This document shows, one piece after another, positions 41,036 to 53,598 of a DNA stretch of 64,000 bases. Source of the DNA: Macrostomum hystrix (Eukaryota; Platyhelminthes; Macrostomidae); assembly GCA_950097015.1 (NCBI GenBank), contig CATNEN010000038.1, positions 7,686,001 through 7,750,000 on the forward strand. The letters run 5' to 3'. Each line of letters begins with the position of its first letter. Position 1 is the first letter of the stretch. The notes beneath the pieces were generated by a model. The model searched no databases. It was given only the letters and a program-made list of their open reading frames with translations, and had not been told where the DNA came from. Position numbers and translations under genes: made by a program.

Positions 41036-43479
41036 CCATCAAAATCATAAATGCTGCTTATATAAAAACCATAGGATTCCATCAAAGAGAAATTCTAAGA
41101 TTTATATTTTATTCATCCAAAGAATTTTTTACTTTGATCCTGGATCACAAAAATGAGGGGTTTGTGTTTCAAAAAACATTTGCAAGAAACACGAAATAGT
41201 TTCCATAACTTGAGTTCTTAAATTTAGTTTGCACTGAGGTAAGTAAAACAAACAGTGCAGAAACAATAGAGACAACAAGAAAATGTCATAAAGAAAGCTC
41301 AAGCAAACAATTCTATGCTGCTCACACAGAAATTATATATGCACATAAGCCCCAAAAGACTTAAACATGCATGTTTAAGGGGATATCTGCATCACTATAA
41401 AGAGACACTAAACCCATTTCACTCATTTGGTACAAATCCACTAGAGAGATTTGAGGCTGCCACATATATACACTGTGAGGTGCAAACTTACAGTACCTAG
41501 CCTAGTGAGGGATAATGACAAAGAAGATTTTAAAGAATTTGTTAAGACACTTCAGACTGTCTACAATGGGAACCCTTAATTCCTTGGTGTTTGGGATGTA
41601 AGCCTAAGTTCAGATATTTCAATGCCATATCCTGCATGCAAATTGTGGGGTGAGTCTGTTGACAATTGGTGGGATATAAAGATGTCACAGGATTTATAAC
41701 CAATGTACTTCTTTAAACTGCCTACAATGGAATAGTTCCTAGCTGTGGTGTTAGGGATACCAACTCTCAAGATTTAATGCTATGAGCATGTTATGGGGTG
41801 GTAATGAGGGTGTTTCATTTCTGTAGCCTTTTTATATCACATACATTGAGTGAGTAAAAATAATAATAACCCATCTCTCTGTTATTTGAGGACGTAGTTA
41901 ATGGCACTCTAAGATGAAACCAGCATAGAAATAGGAAAATTTGGTTAGAGGAAGTCTTGTAAACATCACAATGGATGGCAACTACAATGAGCTACAACAA
42001 ACTAGGCAGAATACATTGAAAAGAAATATATATGGCCTCAATAAAGTAGGCCTATACATTACCATATATTGTAATCAATACTAAGATACTTAGATAGGCC
42101 CCTATGTAAGTATTTTAAGCGAGAATATTCCCACATACACTTTGCCCTAAAAATAAGTTTTTTAAATTGCTAATTGAAGATAATTGACATTTTATTGATC
42201 TATTTTTGTCTATGATAAATTATATTTCTCTTTTTTTCTTTAAATAGATAAAATTGATTGGATGTCTTTTTTTAAATATGTTCCTAAAGAAACTTGTTAT
42301 GATTTTTTACAGAATTATCCACATAGGCCTATTTAGTATATGTAGATATACTATTTATCTCTGATTTTAATTTAAATAAAATAATGCAGAAATGACTTAA
42401 ACATGTGGCATAACATTTGAAATAGGGCTGTTGAAATTGGAGTAAATTGGTATACAGGCTTGATTTGATTTGGCCTACACTGGACACCTTCCTGACTGTG
42501 GACTACAATCGAGTCTAGATTGTAGGCCCCTACTAGTCACAAGGACTCACAACTCACAATTTTCTTGAAATGGCCCAAATTGGCTCTAGAAATATACTAA
42601 ATTCAATTGCATGCCATTTGACAATTGATAATGCACTCATTTGACAATTTGAGCGAACATTTAACCCCTGACACTGTGCATCCATTAATACTACTTACAT
42701 TAATTCCTACAATACTTGTTTAAAGTGAGTACATACCTCACATTATATAAATATATTGTAATGCTACATGTAAAAATACACATTTTTTATAAGAGGGATG
42801 AATAAATTGAGTTTGAATTAAATCAACAAATGACTGCAATGAATGTATATAATGGTACAAAAAATACAGATGTAATTTTTATGGTAAATTATGCTGAGCT
42901 ATTAATTAGGCTAGCAATTAAACGAAATTCTAACTCACCTTAGTTACTTTATCGTAAGTTTTAGTACTTTATTTCTTTACACAATTTACAATATTTACAA
43001 TTTCCTTTAGTGTTGAGACAAACAAACTTACTGTGAACTTTAAAGCTTTAATTTTACTAATTCTCCGTTATTTTGCAGCATCGGTTTATTCAAATTCAAT
43101 TCTGCACCAAACAGTTAAAACCATTCGTTAACTACGAGATATGATTATAAGGGTATGTTATTTGTTTGATCATTTTTGTTCAGTTATAATCGTTTAAAAG
43201 TAAAAATGTCAAAATGGCTAGACGCAGTATTCTCAGGCCTGCTGTGCACCACTTTAAGACGCGCTCCATAACCCAGAGCGGGTCTCAAAGCAAAGCAAGC
43301 GACGTATTTTTTTAACCTTAACTTGAGATATGCGCTCGTGGTTAGTTGTTATACTTAGTATTGCGGTTTACAAAGGTAAAAACAAGGCTATATAGCATTC
43401 TTCGGGTATTCCACGCTTTTCCCCTAATTATTGTGAACGCAGTTAATGGCGCCTAAGATGACACCATGACTGCCGTGTT
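41036..43479. other. AT-rich intergenic DNA
   Basis: No gene found. A weak internal duplication is visible: 41555-41665 and 41710-41805 share CTACAATGG...TTCCT...GTGTT.GGGAT and GGGGTG. A block near 41896 (GTAGTTAATGGCACTCTAAG) resembles one near 43440 (GCAGTTAATGGCGCCTAAGA), so both may be parts of one dispersed repeat. Confidence 0.4.
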
Positions 43480-44180
43480 GACGCCCGGCCGGCCTATCGG
43501 ACTCTTTAGCACAAACCTCGGGGGTTCTCCAAGGCGACACCCAAGGAATCACTTTAGTATAATTCTTTATATTAAAGTGGCCTTCGCGGGAATCTCGCTC
43601 CATTCCTGTTTGTGCTGGTTCTCGATTGGGTGCTGAGAAAGGCGCTGCCGTCTGCCGTCTGACACGGACGTAGCTTTCAACTGCTCAGACGAACAAAGCA
43701 GCCGTTACCGTGAGAAGCGCCTGTCTCTGCTGGGTTACACGGAAGTGACCGCAACGGTTGTGCTGGTTGTCAAAATCAGCAAAACGGAAGCGCGTGCGCT
43801 GACGTCGGTGCCTGCGGAACTCCCAGCTGTCATCACCAACGCCAAGCCACCAATTGTCAAACTGCCATCCATACGACGCTAAACGAGCTTCTGCATCTAT
43901 CTCGGCGGCCTGGTACCCAATGCGCAGGACGACCTCGGGTAATGCATGCTGCCGATGCGAGGGCAGTCGCCCAGGCCAGACTGCCCATTCGCCCAGTCCT
44001 CTAAAGTACTAAAACTTATGACTCTGCCGGACCGTCTCCGTGCTCGACTTTTTCAGGCCATTGTCGAGACGGTCCAGCTCTAAAATGCTGAAACATGGAC
44101 GGTCACCGAGTCGCTGGAGGGCTTGATACGGTGCAGTCAGGCTGCGGCATCCATAACCCGGAGCGGGTCCCAAACGCGCG
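43480..44180 (+). mobile_element. Decayed non-LTR retrotransposon, RT 3' part
   Basis: Fragments in shifting frames on the plus strand resemble the end of a reverse transcriptase: KTEARALTSVPAELPAVIT, then LGGLVPNAQDDLG in another frame, then LPDRLRARLFQAIVETV and NAETWTVTESLEG. The last corresponds to the usual Y/N-G/A-C/A-ETW-xxT motif of RTE/CR1-type elements. Stops and frameshifts interrupt it. Flanked by two copies of CATAACCC(A/G)GAGCGGGT (near 43268 and 44152). Confidence 0.65.
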
Positions 44181-44555
44181 ATCCCCTACCAATTTTCAGG
44201 ACTTTGGAATCGTGATGCGAAGCTTAATTGTCATCTTAATTTGAAATTATTTACAAGATAATTTGTCGTTGACAAACGAAACAATAGCAAGAAATAACAA
44301 TAATAAACATAGGAGCACCTATTTGATTTAAATATAATTCTAAATGCAACGCACTCAAAGCTTATAGTAAAGATTTAATCAAAGTATCGAATGCATTGTT
44401 TTTGTTGTAGCATATATAAAATGCATGTTAGGAATTAGCGAGTCACATATACAAATGCAAAAGGCCGTAAATGTACAAGCAAGTGCATGGAAAATGTATT
44501 GTACTGCATGATTAATACAATATGATAATATTATTCATATATATCAGCCTATACG

Positions 44556-47340
44556 TGGTTAGAGCGACAGACTCACGACTTTAAGGTCGGGAATTCGATT
44601 CACGACTCCGCTGGAACAATTTCTGTCCTTTAGCAAGAAAACTGACCAGCTGTTATTGGGTAGCAGCATCATCTGGGTAAATTGAGTGTTGGTGTGGCAT
44701 CCACCCAGTCCAACTGACCAGCTGTTATTGGGTAGCAGCATCATCTGGGTAAATTGAGTGTTGGTGTGGCATCCACCCAGTCCAACTGACCAGCTGTTAT
44801 TGGGTAGCAGCATCATCTGGGTAAATTGAGTGTTGGTGTGGCATCCACCCAGTCCAACTGACCAGCTGTTATTGGGTAGCAGCATCATCTGGGTAAATTG
44901 AGTGTTGGTGTGGCATCCACCCAGTCCAACTGACCAGCTGTTATTGGGTAGCAGCATCATCTGGGTAAATTGAGGGTTGGTGTGGCATCCACCCAGTCCA
45001 ACTGACCAGCTGTTATTGGGTAGCAGCATCATCTGGGTAAATTGAGGGTTGGTGTGGTATCCACCCAGTCCAACTGACCAGCTGTTATTGGGTAGCAGCA
45101 TCATCTGGGTAAATTGAGGGTTGGTGTGGCATCCACCCAGTCCAACTGACCAGCTGTTATTGGGTAGCAGCATCATCTGGGTAAATTGAGTGTTGGTGTG
45201 GCATCCACCCAGTCCAACTGACCAGCTGTTATTGGGTAGCAGCATCATCTGGGTAAATTGAGGGTTGGTGTGGCATCCACCCAGTCCAACTGACCAGCTG
45301 TTATTGGGTAGCAGCATCATCTGGGTAAATTGAGGGTTGGTGTGGCATCCACCCAGTCCAACTCACCAGCTGTTATTGGGTAGCAGCATCATCTGGGTAA
45401 ATTGAGGGTTGGTGTGGTATCCACCCAGTCTAACTGACCAGCTGTTATTGGGTAGCAGCATCATCTGGGTAAATTGAGGGTTGGTGTGGCATCCACCCAG
45501 TCCAACTGACCAGCTGTTATTGGGTAGCAGCATCATCTGGGTAAATTGAGGGTTGGTGTGGTATCCACCCAGTCCAACTGACCAGCTGTTATTGGGTAGC
45601 AGCATCATCTGGGTAAATTGAGTGTTGGTGTGGCATCCACCCAGTCCAACTGACCAGCTGTTATTGGGTAGCAGCATCATCTGGGTAAATTGAGTGTTGG
45701 TGTGGTATCCACCCAGTCCAACTGACCAGCTGTTATTGGGTAGCAGCATCATCTGGGTAAATTGAGTGTTGGTGTGGCATCCACCCAGTCCAACTGACCA
45801 GCTGTTATTGGGTAGCAGCATCATCTGGGTAAATTGAGTGTTGGTGTGGCATCCACCCAGTCCAACTGACCAGCTGTTATTGGGTAGCAGCATCATCTGG
45901 GTAAATTGAGTGTTGGTGTGGCATCCACCCAGTCCAACTGACCAGCTGTTATTGGGTAGCAGCATCATCTGGGTAAATTGAGTGTTGGTGTGGCATCCAC
46001 CCAGTCCAACTGACCAGCTGTTATTGGGTAGCAGCATCATCTGGGTAAATTGAGTGTTGGTGTGGCATCCACCCAGTCCAACTGACCAGCTGTTATTGGG
46101 TAGCAGCATCATCTGGGTAAATTGAGTGTTGGTGTGGCATCCACCCAGTCCAACTGACCAGCTGTTATTGGGTAGCAGCATCATCTGGGTAAATTGAGTG
46201 TTGGTGTGGCATCCACCCAGTCCAACTGACCAGCTGTTATTGGGTAGCAGCATCATCTGGGTAAATTGAGTGTTGGTGTGGCATCCACCCAGTCCAACTG
46301 ACCAGCTGTTATTGGGTAGCAGCATCATCTGGGTAAATTGAGTGTTGGTGTGGCATCCACCCAGTCCAACTGACCAGCTGTTATTGGGTAGCAGCATCAT
46401 CTGGGTAAATTGAGTGTTGGTGTGGCATCCACCCAGTCCAACTGACCAGCTGTTATTGGGTAGCAGCATCATCTGGGTAAATTGAGTGTTGGTGTGGCAT
46501 CCACCCAGTCCAACTGACCAGCTGTTATTGGGTAGCAGCATCATCTGGGTAAATTGAGTGTTGGTGTGGCATCCACCCAGTCCAACTGACCAGCTGTTAT
46601 TGGGTAGCAGCATCATCTGGGTAAATTGAGTGTTGGTGTGGCATCCACCCAGTCCAACTGACCAGCTGTTATTGGGTAGCAGCATCATCTGGGTAAATTG
46701 AGTGTTGGTGTGGCATCCACCCAGTCCAACTGACCAGCTGTTATTGGGTAGCAGCATCATCTGGGTAAATTGAGTGTTGGTGTGGCATCCACCCAGTCCA
46801 ACTGACCAGCTGTTATTGGGTAGCAGCATCATCTGGGTAAATTGAGTGTTGGTGTGGCATCCACCCAGTCCAACTGACCAGCTGTTATTGGGTAGCAGCA
46901 TCATCTGGGTAAATTGAGTGTTGGTGTGGCATCCACCCAGTCCAACTGACCAGCTGTTATTGGGTAGCAGCATCATCTGGGTAAATTGAGTGTTGGTGTG
47001 GCATCCACCCAGTCCAACTGACCAGCTGTTATTGGGTAGCAGCATCATCTGGGTAAATTGAGTGTTGGTGTGGCATCCACCCAGTCCAACTGACCAGCTG
47101 TTATTGGGTAGCAGCATCATCTGGGTAAATTGAGTGTTGGTGTGGCATCCACCCAGTCCAACTGACCAGCTGTTATTGGGTAGCAGCATCATCTGGGTAA
47201 ATTGAGTGTTGGTGTGGCATCCACCCAGTCCAACTGAGGAGCCTTCAGATGCGCCGCGCAATAGCTGCGGCTGTGCTGTCGGCTGCACGTCTGGCCCGAT
47301 TGAGGCACGTGTAATGAATTATTTTTTATAATTAATTTTA
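44556..47340 (+). mobile_element. SINE-B with its core amplified 36-fold
   Basis: Starts with a tRNA-like head (GTGGTTAGAGCGACAGACTC, then a B box GGAATTCGATTC), followed by TTTCTGTCCTTTAGCAAGAA, then the 72 bp core repeated 36 times, then CTGAGGAGCCTTCAG and GGCTGTGCTGTCGGCTGCAC, and an AT-rich tail from about 47315. The copy at 30005-30175 has the same order with the core present once. I therefore read the whole 2.8 kb as one SINE insertion whose centre became a satellite. Confidence 0.75.
44642..47233. repeat. Tandem array, 72 bp unit, exactly 36 copies
   Basis: 2592 bp = 36 x 72 with no length variation that I can detect. The unit begins CTGACCAGCTGTTATTGGGT and ends CCACCCAGTCCAA. Main variants: GAGTGTT/GAGGGTT, concentrated in units between 44930 and 45560, and GGCATCC/GGTATCC. 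The right two thirds is almost invariant. One unit (45362) has CTCACC for CTGACC. As 72 is a multiple of three, the minus strand is open as a 24-residue repeat (MMLLPNNSWSVGLGGCHTN...), which I do not accept as a gene. Confidence 0.97.
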
Positions 47341-48756
47341 TTATGATTACTATTATAATAATGTTTACAATCATTAAATTTGATTGGGGCAGTAAAAAAA
47401 GAAACACTTCGCTATAGTGAAAGTGAAATGAAAAGTGGACCTTTATCAGCAATTTCTGCTTTAGCCATGAAATTTGCAGCTCAGGGGGGCATGAGGGCGC
47501 GGTTGTGGTTCATGCTGTGAATCCGGTGGACGTAAAAGCGAGGAGTTTAGGGCAGGAAATCCACTCAATATTGTTGAAATGTTAACACAGAAGACTCAAA
47601 ATTGTTAATTTTCGTGTTACAAAAGTATGATTAAGTTGCGCAGTCAGGTGAGTTAGCTTATCTTCATGACAAATGTACGCACTGACTCACTGAGTCAATG
47701 CAATCAAAACTATGACTACAGTTTCCATGGCAATTCCTACAAGCATTGGCGTATGCCCTCTTTCCTCTAACTCTCCGTATACACCCTCTCTGCCCCTGAC
47801 AAGAGCTACAGTGACTCGTTCGGGTCCACATGTCGAGTGTGTTTCGCTTGTTGTAAAAAAGCGGCATTCTTGTCGGATCGAGATAAAAAACGACAGGCAG
47901 ATCAGAATGAGGCTTTTGTTTCTAAAGTTAGCAACTGGCTGCAATCGTCTGCAAAACAACAAACCACTCGGCCCTTATAACCTAGCATTTTATGCGTCAA
48001 ATAATACTTCTCATGCTGTTATGCGGTCAGTAAGTTTGGCATGTAGCTGTCATGAAGCTCATACCACATGATTAGCAAATGGCAAACAAAAAAATTGTCC
48101 CCATAAAATAGAACCATGCAGTAGCCTCCTTTTTATAACTGGATTAAATCCTTTGATTGACATTGATTTACATTGATTTCATTGATTTGATTTGGACATT
48201 TACATTATATTGGGTCATTACAATTTCTGTCCTGTCGTCATGATAACGCGTGCTGATACTTTCTTTAGGTAAAAATTCTTTTACTCAGCAAGACGAAAAA
48301 AAAGTTAAAGAAGGCTCAAGAAAAAATTATTTTGAGCCGCTTGGAAATTCAACCTGTAAAAGGGGGAGATGAGGGTAAAGCAGCTATTAACGGCGAGTTG
48401 CTTATCAGTTCGTAGCCTGTGCTGTGCTGTGGCCCAACTATCGGCACGAATGCGGGCTTTATCAAACTCGCCAAGGCCCATATAGCGTTAATTCATAAAA
48501 GCCCGGCCTCAGGGCACAGTCTGAGTGCATCTACAGTCGATTCGTCTTTGTGCGGTAAGCAGCGATTCATTAGATAATCACTGTTTTTAGTTAACTGCAT
48601 ACAACAGTGGAGACCAGCAGCATTCAGGATGCGTACAGTAAGTTTGAATGCGAATCCATGGAGTTGATTAATGATACACGCATGAAACATTTTATGCAAT
48701 TATAGCCACATGTGATGTCCTTTTGTTTCGATGCTCCAAAATATTCTACCACGTCA
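47341..48756. other. Intergenic, nothing recognised
   Basis: Open frames of about 90-120 codons near 47690-48070 lack recognisable domains. The right end should hold the promoter of the mucin-like gene. Confidence 0.4.
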
Positions 48757-50045
48757 ATGCATTTTTTTCAGAAAATTGTGTTTCTCCTGGCCATTTTACT
48801 TGTGTCAGCGTTGACCCTGGCAGCGGGCTCCACAACTAAAGCTTCAACCACTGAAGCTCCAACCACCGAAGCTCCAACCACTGAAGCTCCAACCACTGAA
48901 GCTCCAACCACTGAAGCTCCAACCACTGAAGCTCCAACCACTGAAGCTCCAACCACTGAAGCTCCAACCACCGAAGCTCCAACCACTGAAGCTCAAACCA
49001 CCGAAGCTCCAACCACTGAAGCTCCAACCACCGAAGCTCCAACCACTGAAGCTCCAACCACCGAAGCTCCAACCACTGAAGCTCAAACCACCGAAGCTCC
49101 AACCACCGAAGCTCCAACCACCGAAGCTCCAACCACCGAAGCTCCAACCACCGAAGCTCCAACCACCGAAGCTCCAACCACCGAAGCTCCAACCACCGAA
49201 GCTCCAACCACCGAAGCTCCAACCACCGAAGCTCCAACCACTGAAGCTCAAACCACCGAAGCTCCAACCACTGAAGCTCCAACCACCGAAGCTCCAACCA
49301 CCGAAGCTCCAACCACCGAAGCTCCAACCACCGAAGCTCCAACCACTGAAGCTCAAACCACCGAAGCTCCAACCACCGAAGCTCCAAACACCGAAGCTCC
49401 AACCACTGAAGCTCCAACCACTGAAGCTCCAACCACTGAAGCTCCAACCACTGAAGCTTCAACCAATGAATTTTCAACCGGTCAATCTTCAATCACCGAA
49501 GCTTCAACCACCGAAGCTCCTACCAATGGAACATCAACCTCTGATGCTTCAACCATAAACCAAACGAAGCCCGCACCAACAGTATTGCCGCCATGTGAGT
49601 GGAGATTTATCGAATTTATATTTGACTAGAAGCTGTCAACAGCTCCCTGGTCGCTTCTTTTTCGACATTTTAGGGGCACCGGCCGTGATTGGACTCTCAG
49701 CATTGTTCGCTGTCGCTTTAGCAATTGTCGTTACAATTTTGATCTTCAAATACATTTGCCACAGGTTAGAGTAGTTAATTTGTATTTTTCGTTGTACGTT
49801 TTCAACAATCAACCAGTCAATAGATTTAAATGCAGAAACTTAAACACCGATTGCATTACAGGACCCCGAGCGAGGTAGCCTACTCGCGTGCATCCAATTT
49901 ATACTACCAGAGCGGTGGCACCATAAACGACGCATTCGACTCGAGAGACACAGAGTCTCAGTACACTCGGCCGTCAAGACCAATCAGCACAGACTCGAAC
50001 ATTGGGTCTGAAGGGCGCTTCGTATATGTGTCAACAGATCTGTGA
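48757..50045 (+). CDS. Mucin-like type I membrane protein with TTEAP repeats
   Basis: Exons 48757-49594, 49674-49764, 49862-50045; phases 1 and 2 match. About 370 residues. Order: signal peptide (QKIVFLLAILLVSALTLAAG); about 42 pentapeptide repeats TTEAP, a dense target for O-glycosylation; a less regular Ser/Thr region with NGT and NQT sites; one membrane helix (VIGLSALFAVALAIVVTILI) followed by KYICHR as stop-transfer; and a 60-residue cytoplasmic tail with several Tyr and Ser/Thr, ending VYVSTDL. Function is likely surface coating, adhesion or secretion-related; no family assigned. The start could also be the in-frame ATG at 48712. The codons for HFFQ (CATTTTTTTCAG) look like a splice acceptor, so the true first exon may lie upstream. 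Confidence 0.75.
48838..49458 (+). repeat. Coding minisatellite, 15 bp unit
   Basis: About 41 copies of GAAGCTCCAACCACC (ACT variants) encode the TTEAP repeats. Synonymous ACC/ACT differences alternate in blocks; the occasional CCA-to-CAA change gives TTEAQ. Copy number is likely polymorphic. Confidence 0.97.
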
Positions 50046-50207
50046 TACCGAAGGGCAATGTAGCCAGTAAGAAACTCTTGCTTAAGCATCCGCAAATACT
50101 ATTTTACAATTACTGTAAGATAAAAATGAGCACTATGCCTTTCAATTTAATGAGTACTTTTCTACTTCAGATTACATGTAATAGGGTGAGTTCGTAACTT
50201 TCTCTAG

Positions 50208-52464
50208 AGGGACGACTCTCTTGCGGATAACATTCTGTGAAGAGACGACTCTCGTGTGTGAAACATTCTGTGGAGAGACGACTCTCGTGTGTGTAACATT
50301 CTGTGGAGAGACGACTCTCTTGCGGATAACATTCTGTGGAGAGACGACTCTCGTGTGTGAAACATTCTGTAGAGAGACGACTCTCGTGTGTGAAACATTC
50401 TGTGGAGAGACGACTCTCGTGTGTGAAACATTCTGTGGAGAGACGACTCTCGTGTGTGTAACATTCTGTGGAGAGACGACTCTCGTGTGTGTAACATTCT
50501 GTGGAGAGACGACTCTCGTGTGTGTAACATTCTGTAGAGAGACGACTCTCGTGTGTGTAACATTCTGTGGAGAGACGACTCTCGTGTGTGTAACATTCTG
50601 TGGAGAGACGACTCTCGTGTGTGTAACATTCTGTGGAGAGACGACTCTCTTGTGTGTAACATTCTGTGGAGAGACGACTCTCGTGTGTGAAACATTCTGT
50701 GGAGAGACGACTCTCGTGTGTGAAACATTCTGTGGAGAGACGACTCTCGTGTGTGTAACATTCTGTGGAGAGACGACTCTCGTGTGTGAAACATTCTGTG
50801 GAGAGACGACTCTCGTGTGTGTAACATTCTGTGGAGAGACGACTCTCGTGTGTGAAACATTCTGTGGAGAGACGACTCTCGTGTGTGTAACATTCTGTGG
50901 AGAGACGACTCTCGTGTGTGTAACATTCTGTGGAGAGACGACTCTCGTGTGTGTAACATTCTGTAGAGAGACGACTCTCGTGTGTGTAACATTCTGTGGA
51001 GAGACGACTCTCGTGTGTGTAACATTCTGTGGAGAGACGACTCTCGTGTGTGTAACATTCTGTGGAGAGACGACTCTCTTGTGTGTAACATTCTGTGGAG
51101 AGACGACTCTCGTGTGTGAAACATTCTGTGGAGAGACGACTCTCGTGTGTGTAACATTCTGTGGAGAGACGACTCTCGTGTGTGTAACATTCTGTGGAGA
51201 GACGACTCTCTTGTGTGTAACATTCTGTGGAGAGACGACTCTCGTGTGTGAAACATTCTGTGGAGAGACGACTCTCGTGTGTGTAACATTCTGTGGAGAG
51301 ACGACTCTCGTGTGTGTAACATTCTGTGGAGAGACGACTCTCGTGTGTGTAACATTCTGTGGAGAGACGACTCTCGTGTGTGTAACATTCTGTAGAGAGA
51401 CGACTCTCGTGTGTGTAACATTCTGTGGAGAGACGACTCTCGTGTGTGTAACATTCTGTGGAGAGACGACTCTCGTGTGTGTAACATTCTGTGGAGAGAC
51501 GACTCTCGTGTGTGTAACATTCTGTGGAGAGACGACTCTCTTGTGTGTAACATTCTGTGGAGAGACGACTCTCGTGTGTGAAACATTCTGTGGAGAGACG
51601 ACTCTCGTGTGTGAAACATTCTGTGGAGAGACGACTCTCGTGTGTGTAACATTCTGTGGAGAGACGACTCTCGTGTGTGAAACATTCTGTGGAGAGACGA
51701 CTCTCGTGTGTGTAACATTCTGTGGAGAGACGACTCTCGTGTGTGAAACATTCTGTGGAGAGACGACTCTCGTGTGTGTAACATTCTGTGGAGAGACGAC
51801 TCTCGTGTGTGTAACATTCTGTGGAGAGACGACTCTCGTGTGTGTAACATTCTGTAGAGAGACGACTCTCGTGTGTGTAACATTCTGTGGAGAGACGACT
51901 CTCGTGTGTGTAACATTCTGTGGAGAGACGACTCTCGTGTGTGTAACATTCTGTGGAGAGACGACTCTCTTGTGTGTAACATTCTGTGGAGAGACGACTC
52001 TCGTGTGTGAAACATTCTGTGGAGAGACGACTCTCGTGTGTGAAACATTCTGTGGAGAGACGACTCTCGTGTGTGTAACATTCTGTGGAGAGACGACTCT
52101 CGTGTGTGAAACATTCTGTGGAGAGACGACTCTCGTGTGTGTAACATTCTGTGGAGAGACGACTCTCGTGTGTGTAACATTCTGTGGAGAGACGACTCTC
52201 TTGTGTGTAACATTCTGTGGAGAGACGACTCTCGTGTGTGAAACATTCTGTGGAGAGACGACTCTCGTGTGTGTAAAATTCTGTGGAGAGACGACTCTCG
52301 TGTGTGAAACATTCTGTGGAGAGACGACTCTCGTGTGTGAAACATTCTGTGGAGAGACGACTCTCTTGCGGATAGCATTCTGTGGAGAGACGACTCTCGT
52401 GTGTGAAACATTCTGTGGAGAGACGACTCTCGTGTGTGAAACATTCTGTGGAGAGACGACTCTT
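50208..52464. repeat. Tandem array, 33 bp unit, about 68 copies
   Basis: Unit contains GAGAGACGACTCTCGTGTGT and AACATTCTGTG. Each has a perfect 5 bp stem GAGAG-ACGA-CTCTC. Variants (GTGTGAAAC/GTGTGTAAC, TAGAGAG, CTCTTG) recur in the same order in multi-unit blocks, so higher-order duplication took place. The unit length is a multiple of three and lacks stops in four of six frames, giving several frames over 750 codons. It starts about 160 bp after the mucin-like stop codon. Confidence 0.97.
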
Positions 52465-53598
52465 TTGACATACGATTGCACAGCATAGAATGGCGTTTAG
52501 CATAGCTCTGCTGTGAAACGATAGACAAGCCTCGTGGATGCGTACAATACCCAGTTTTTGTTCGAATCCGAATTTCCTTGGTGCATCAGTTCCCATTTGC
52601 TACTCTAGTAACAATTTCGGCCCATTTAGAATTCGTGCATGAAAAAATGAACACAAATGTGGAACATGACCGCCTTGATTCTACTTTAGCTACTATGCTT
52701 TGCTTCACCAACTCGTTGTACTTAAAAACAATAAAGCAGCACTAATCATTCACAATACCGCTTCGCAACATTCTGCGAGTCTTTTCTTGAGTACACTGAT
52801 TTGTTTCATGATCGACTTCAACGATAAAATGCAAAATCAAGACTTTTTATAAAGTTTTCAGTTTGACTTTTGCTTATTTTTTACAATTCATAAGCTACAT
52901 ATGTAAGCAACAATGTACTTGCAAACGAGCTGTCATCAAAAAGAAAGAATAGCAGAAATAAACACTTTTATCTGGAATAAATATTTCTGTCCCCGGCAAC
53001 AGATACAGGCATATTTGTATTACACTGCAGTGCAATAATTAGTAATATTTGGGTGTGGCTTCATAGTCACTGACTGCTCTCCTATTCAACTGGTTCCAGC
53101 CACTCCAATCTGCTTCATTCCTGACATCCCCAACATCTCCCGACTGCGCTCACCTGGCTCACCTGCTCCCATCTCTCTCCGCTCTGCTCTTCTCCCCATG
53201 CCCCTACCCATTCTTCCACAACCTGCAGCAATTGTGCTGTCTTCCAGGAAAGCCCAGGAAATGAGAAACTGCCAGGCGGGCGGAGCGGGTGGGTGCGGTG
53301 CAGTAGACCCGGAGACTGGCTGGGATTTTATTGCAAGACCATGAGGGAGTTGTGTGTCTGCCCCGTGTGTGCACCGGAGGGGCAGGAGATCGCGAGCCTG
53401 AAGTGTGGCATGAAAGGGGAGGAAGAGAAGAATGAATTGAAGGTTCCTGGAGACGATTATTTTGGTCTCTAGGCGAAGGAGAAATAAAATAGATAACGCT
53501 CGAGAACCGCTGGCACCGGCTGAAACTAAATTAGAGCACTTTCCAGTCATCTCACATGACTATACCTGGCTACGACGCAGCTGAGCTTACAGTAAACA
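52465..53598. other. Intergenic and upstream of BK-like gene
   Basis: No gene recognised. 53090-53550 has a long open frame on the minus strand but with composition unlike protein and no domain. The right end is the probable promoter of the BK-like gene. Confidence 0.4.

Noticed and set aside
44556..44630. Functional tRNA gene
   Set aside because: It has A- and B-box-like segments but the cloverleaf does not close properly and it is continuous with a SINE body; kept as a SINE head.
44559..47288. Minus-strand frames of 253 and 641 codons (24-residue repeat)
   Set aside because: The 72 bp unit is a multiple of three; sequence derives from a SINE core on the other strand and has no protein-like features or splicing.
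48836..49492. Minus-strand frame WLELRWLELQ repeats
   Set aside because: Antisense of the coding TTEAP repeats, whose own strand has a signal peptide, introns and membrane helix.
50167..52596. Frames of 755-809 codons in four reading frames
   Set aside because: Multiple frames open at once is the signature of a stop-free repeat unit, not of coding; no signal or domain.
53086..53550. 154-codon minus-strand frame as a gene
   Set aside because: No recognisable domain, no splice support, and composition typical of antisense or non-coding GC-rich DNA.
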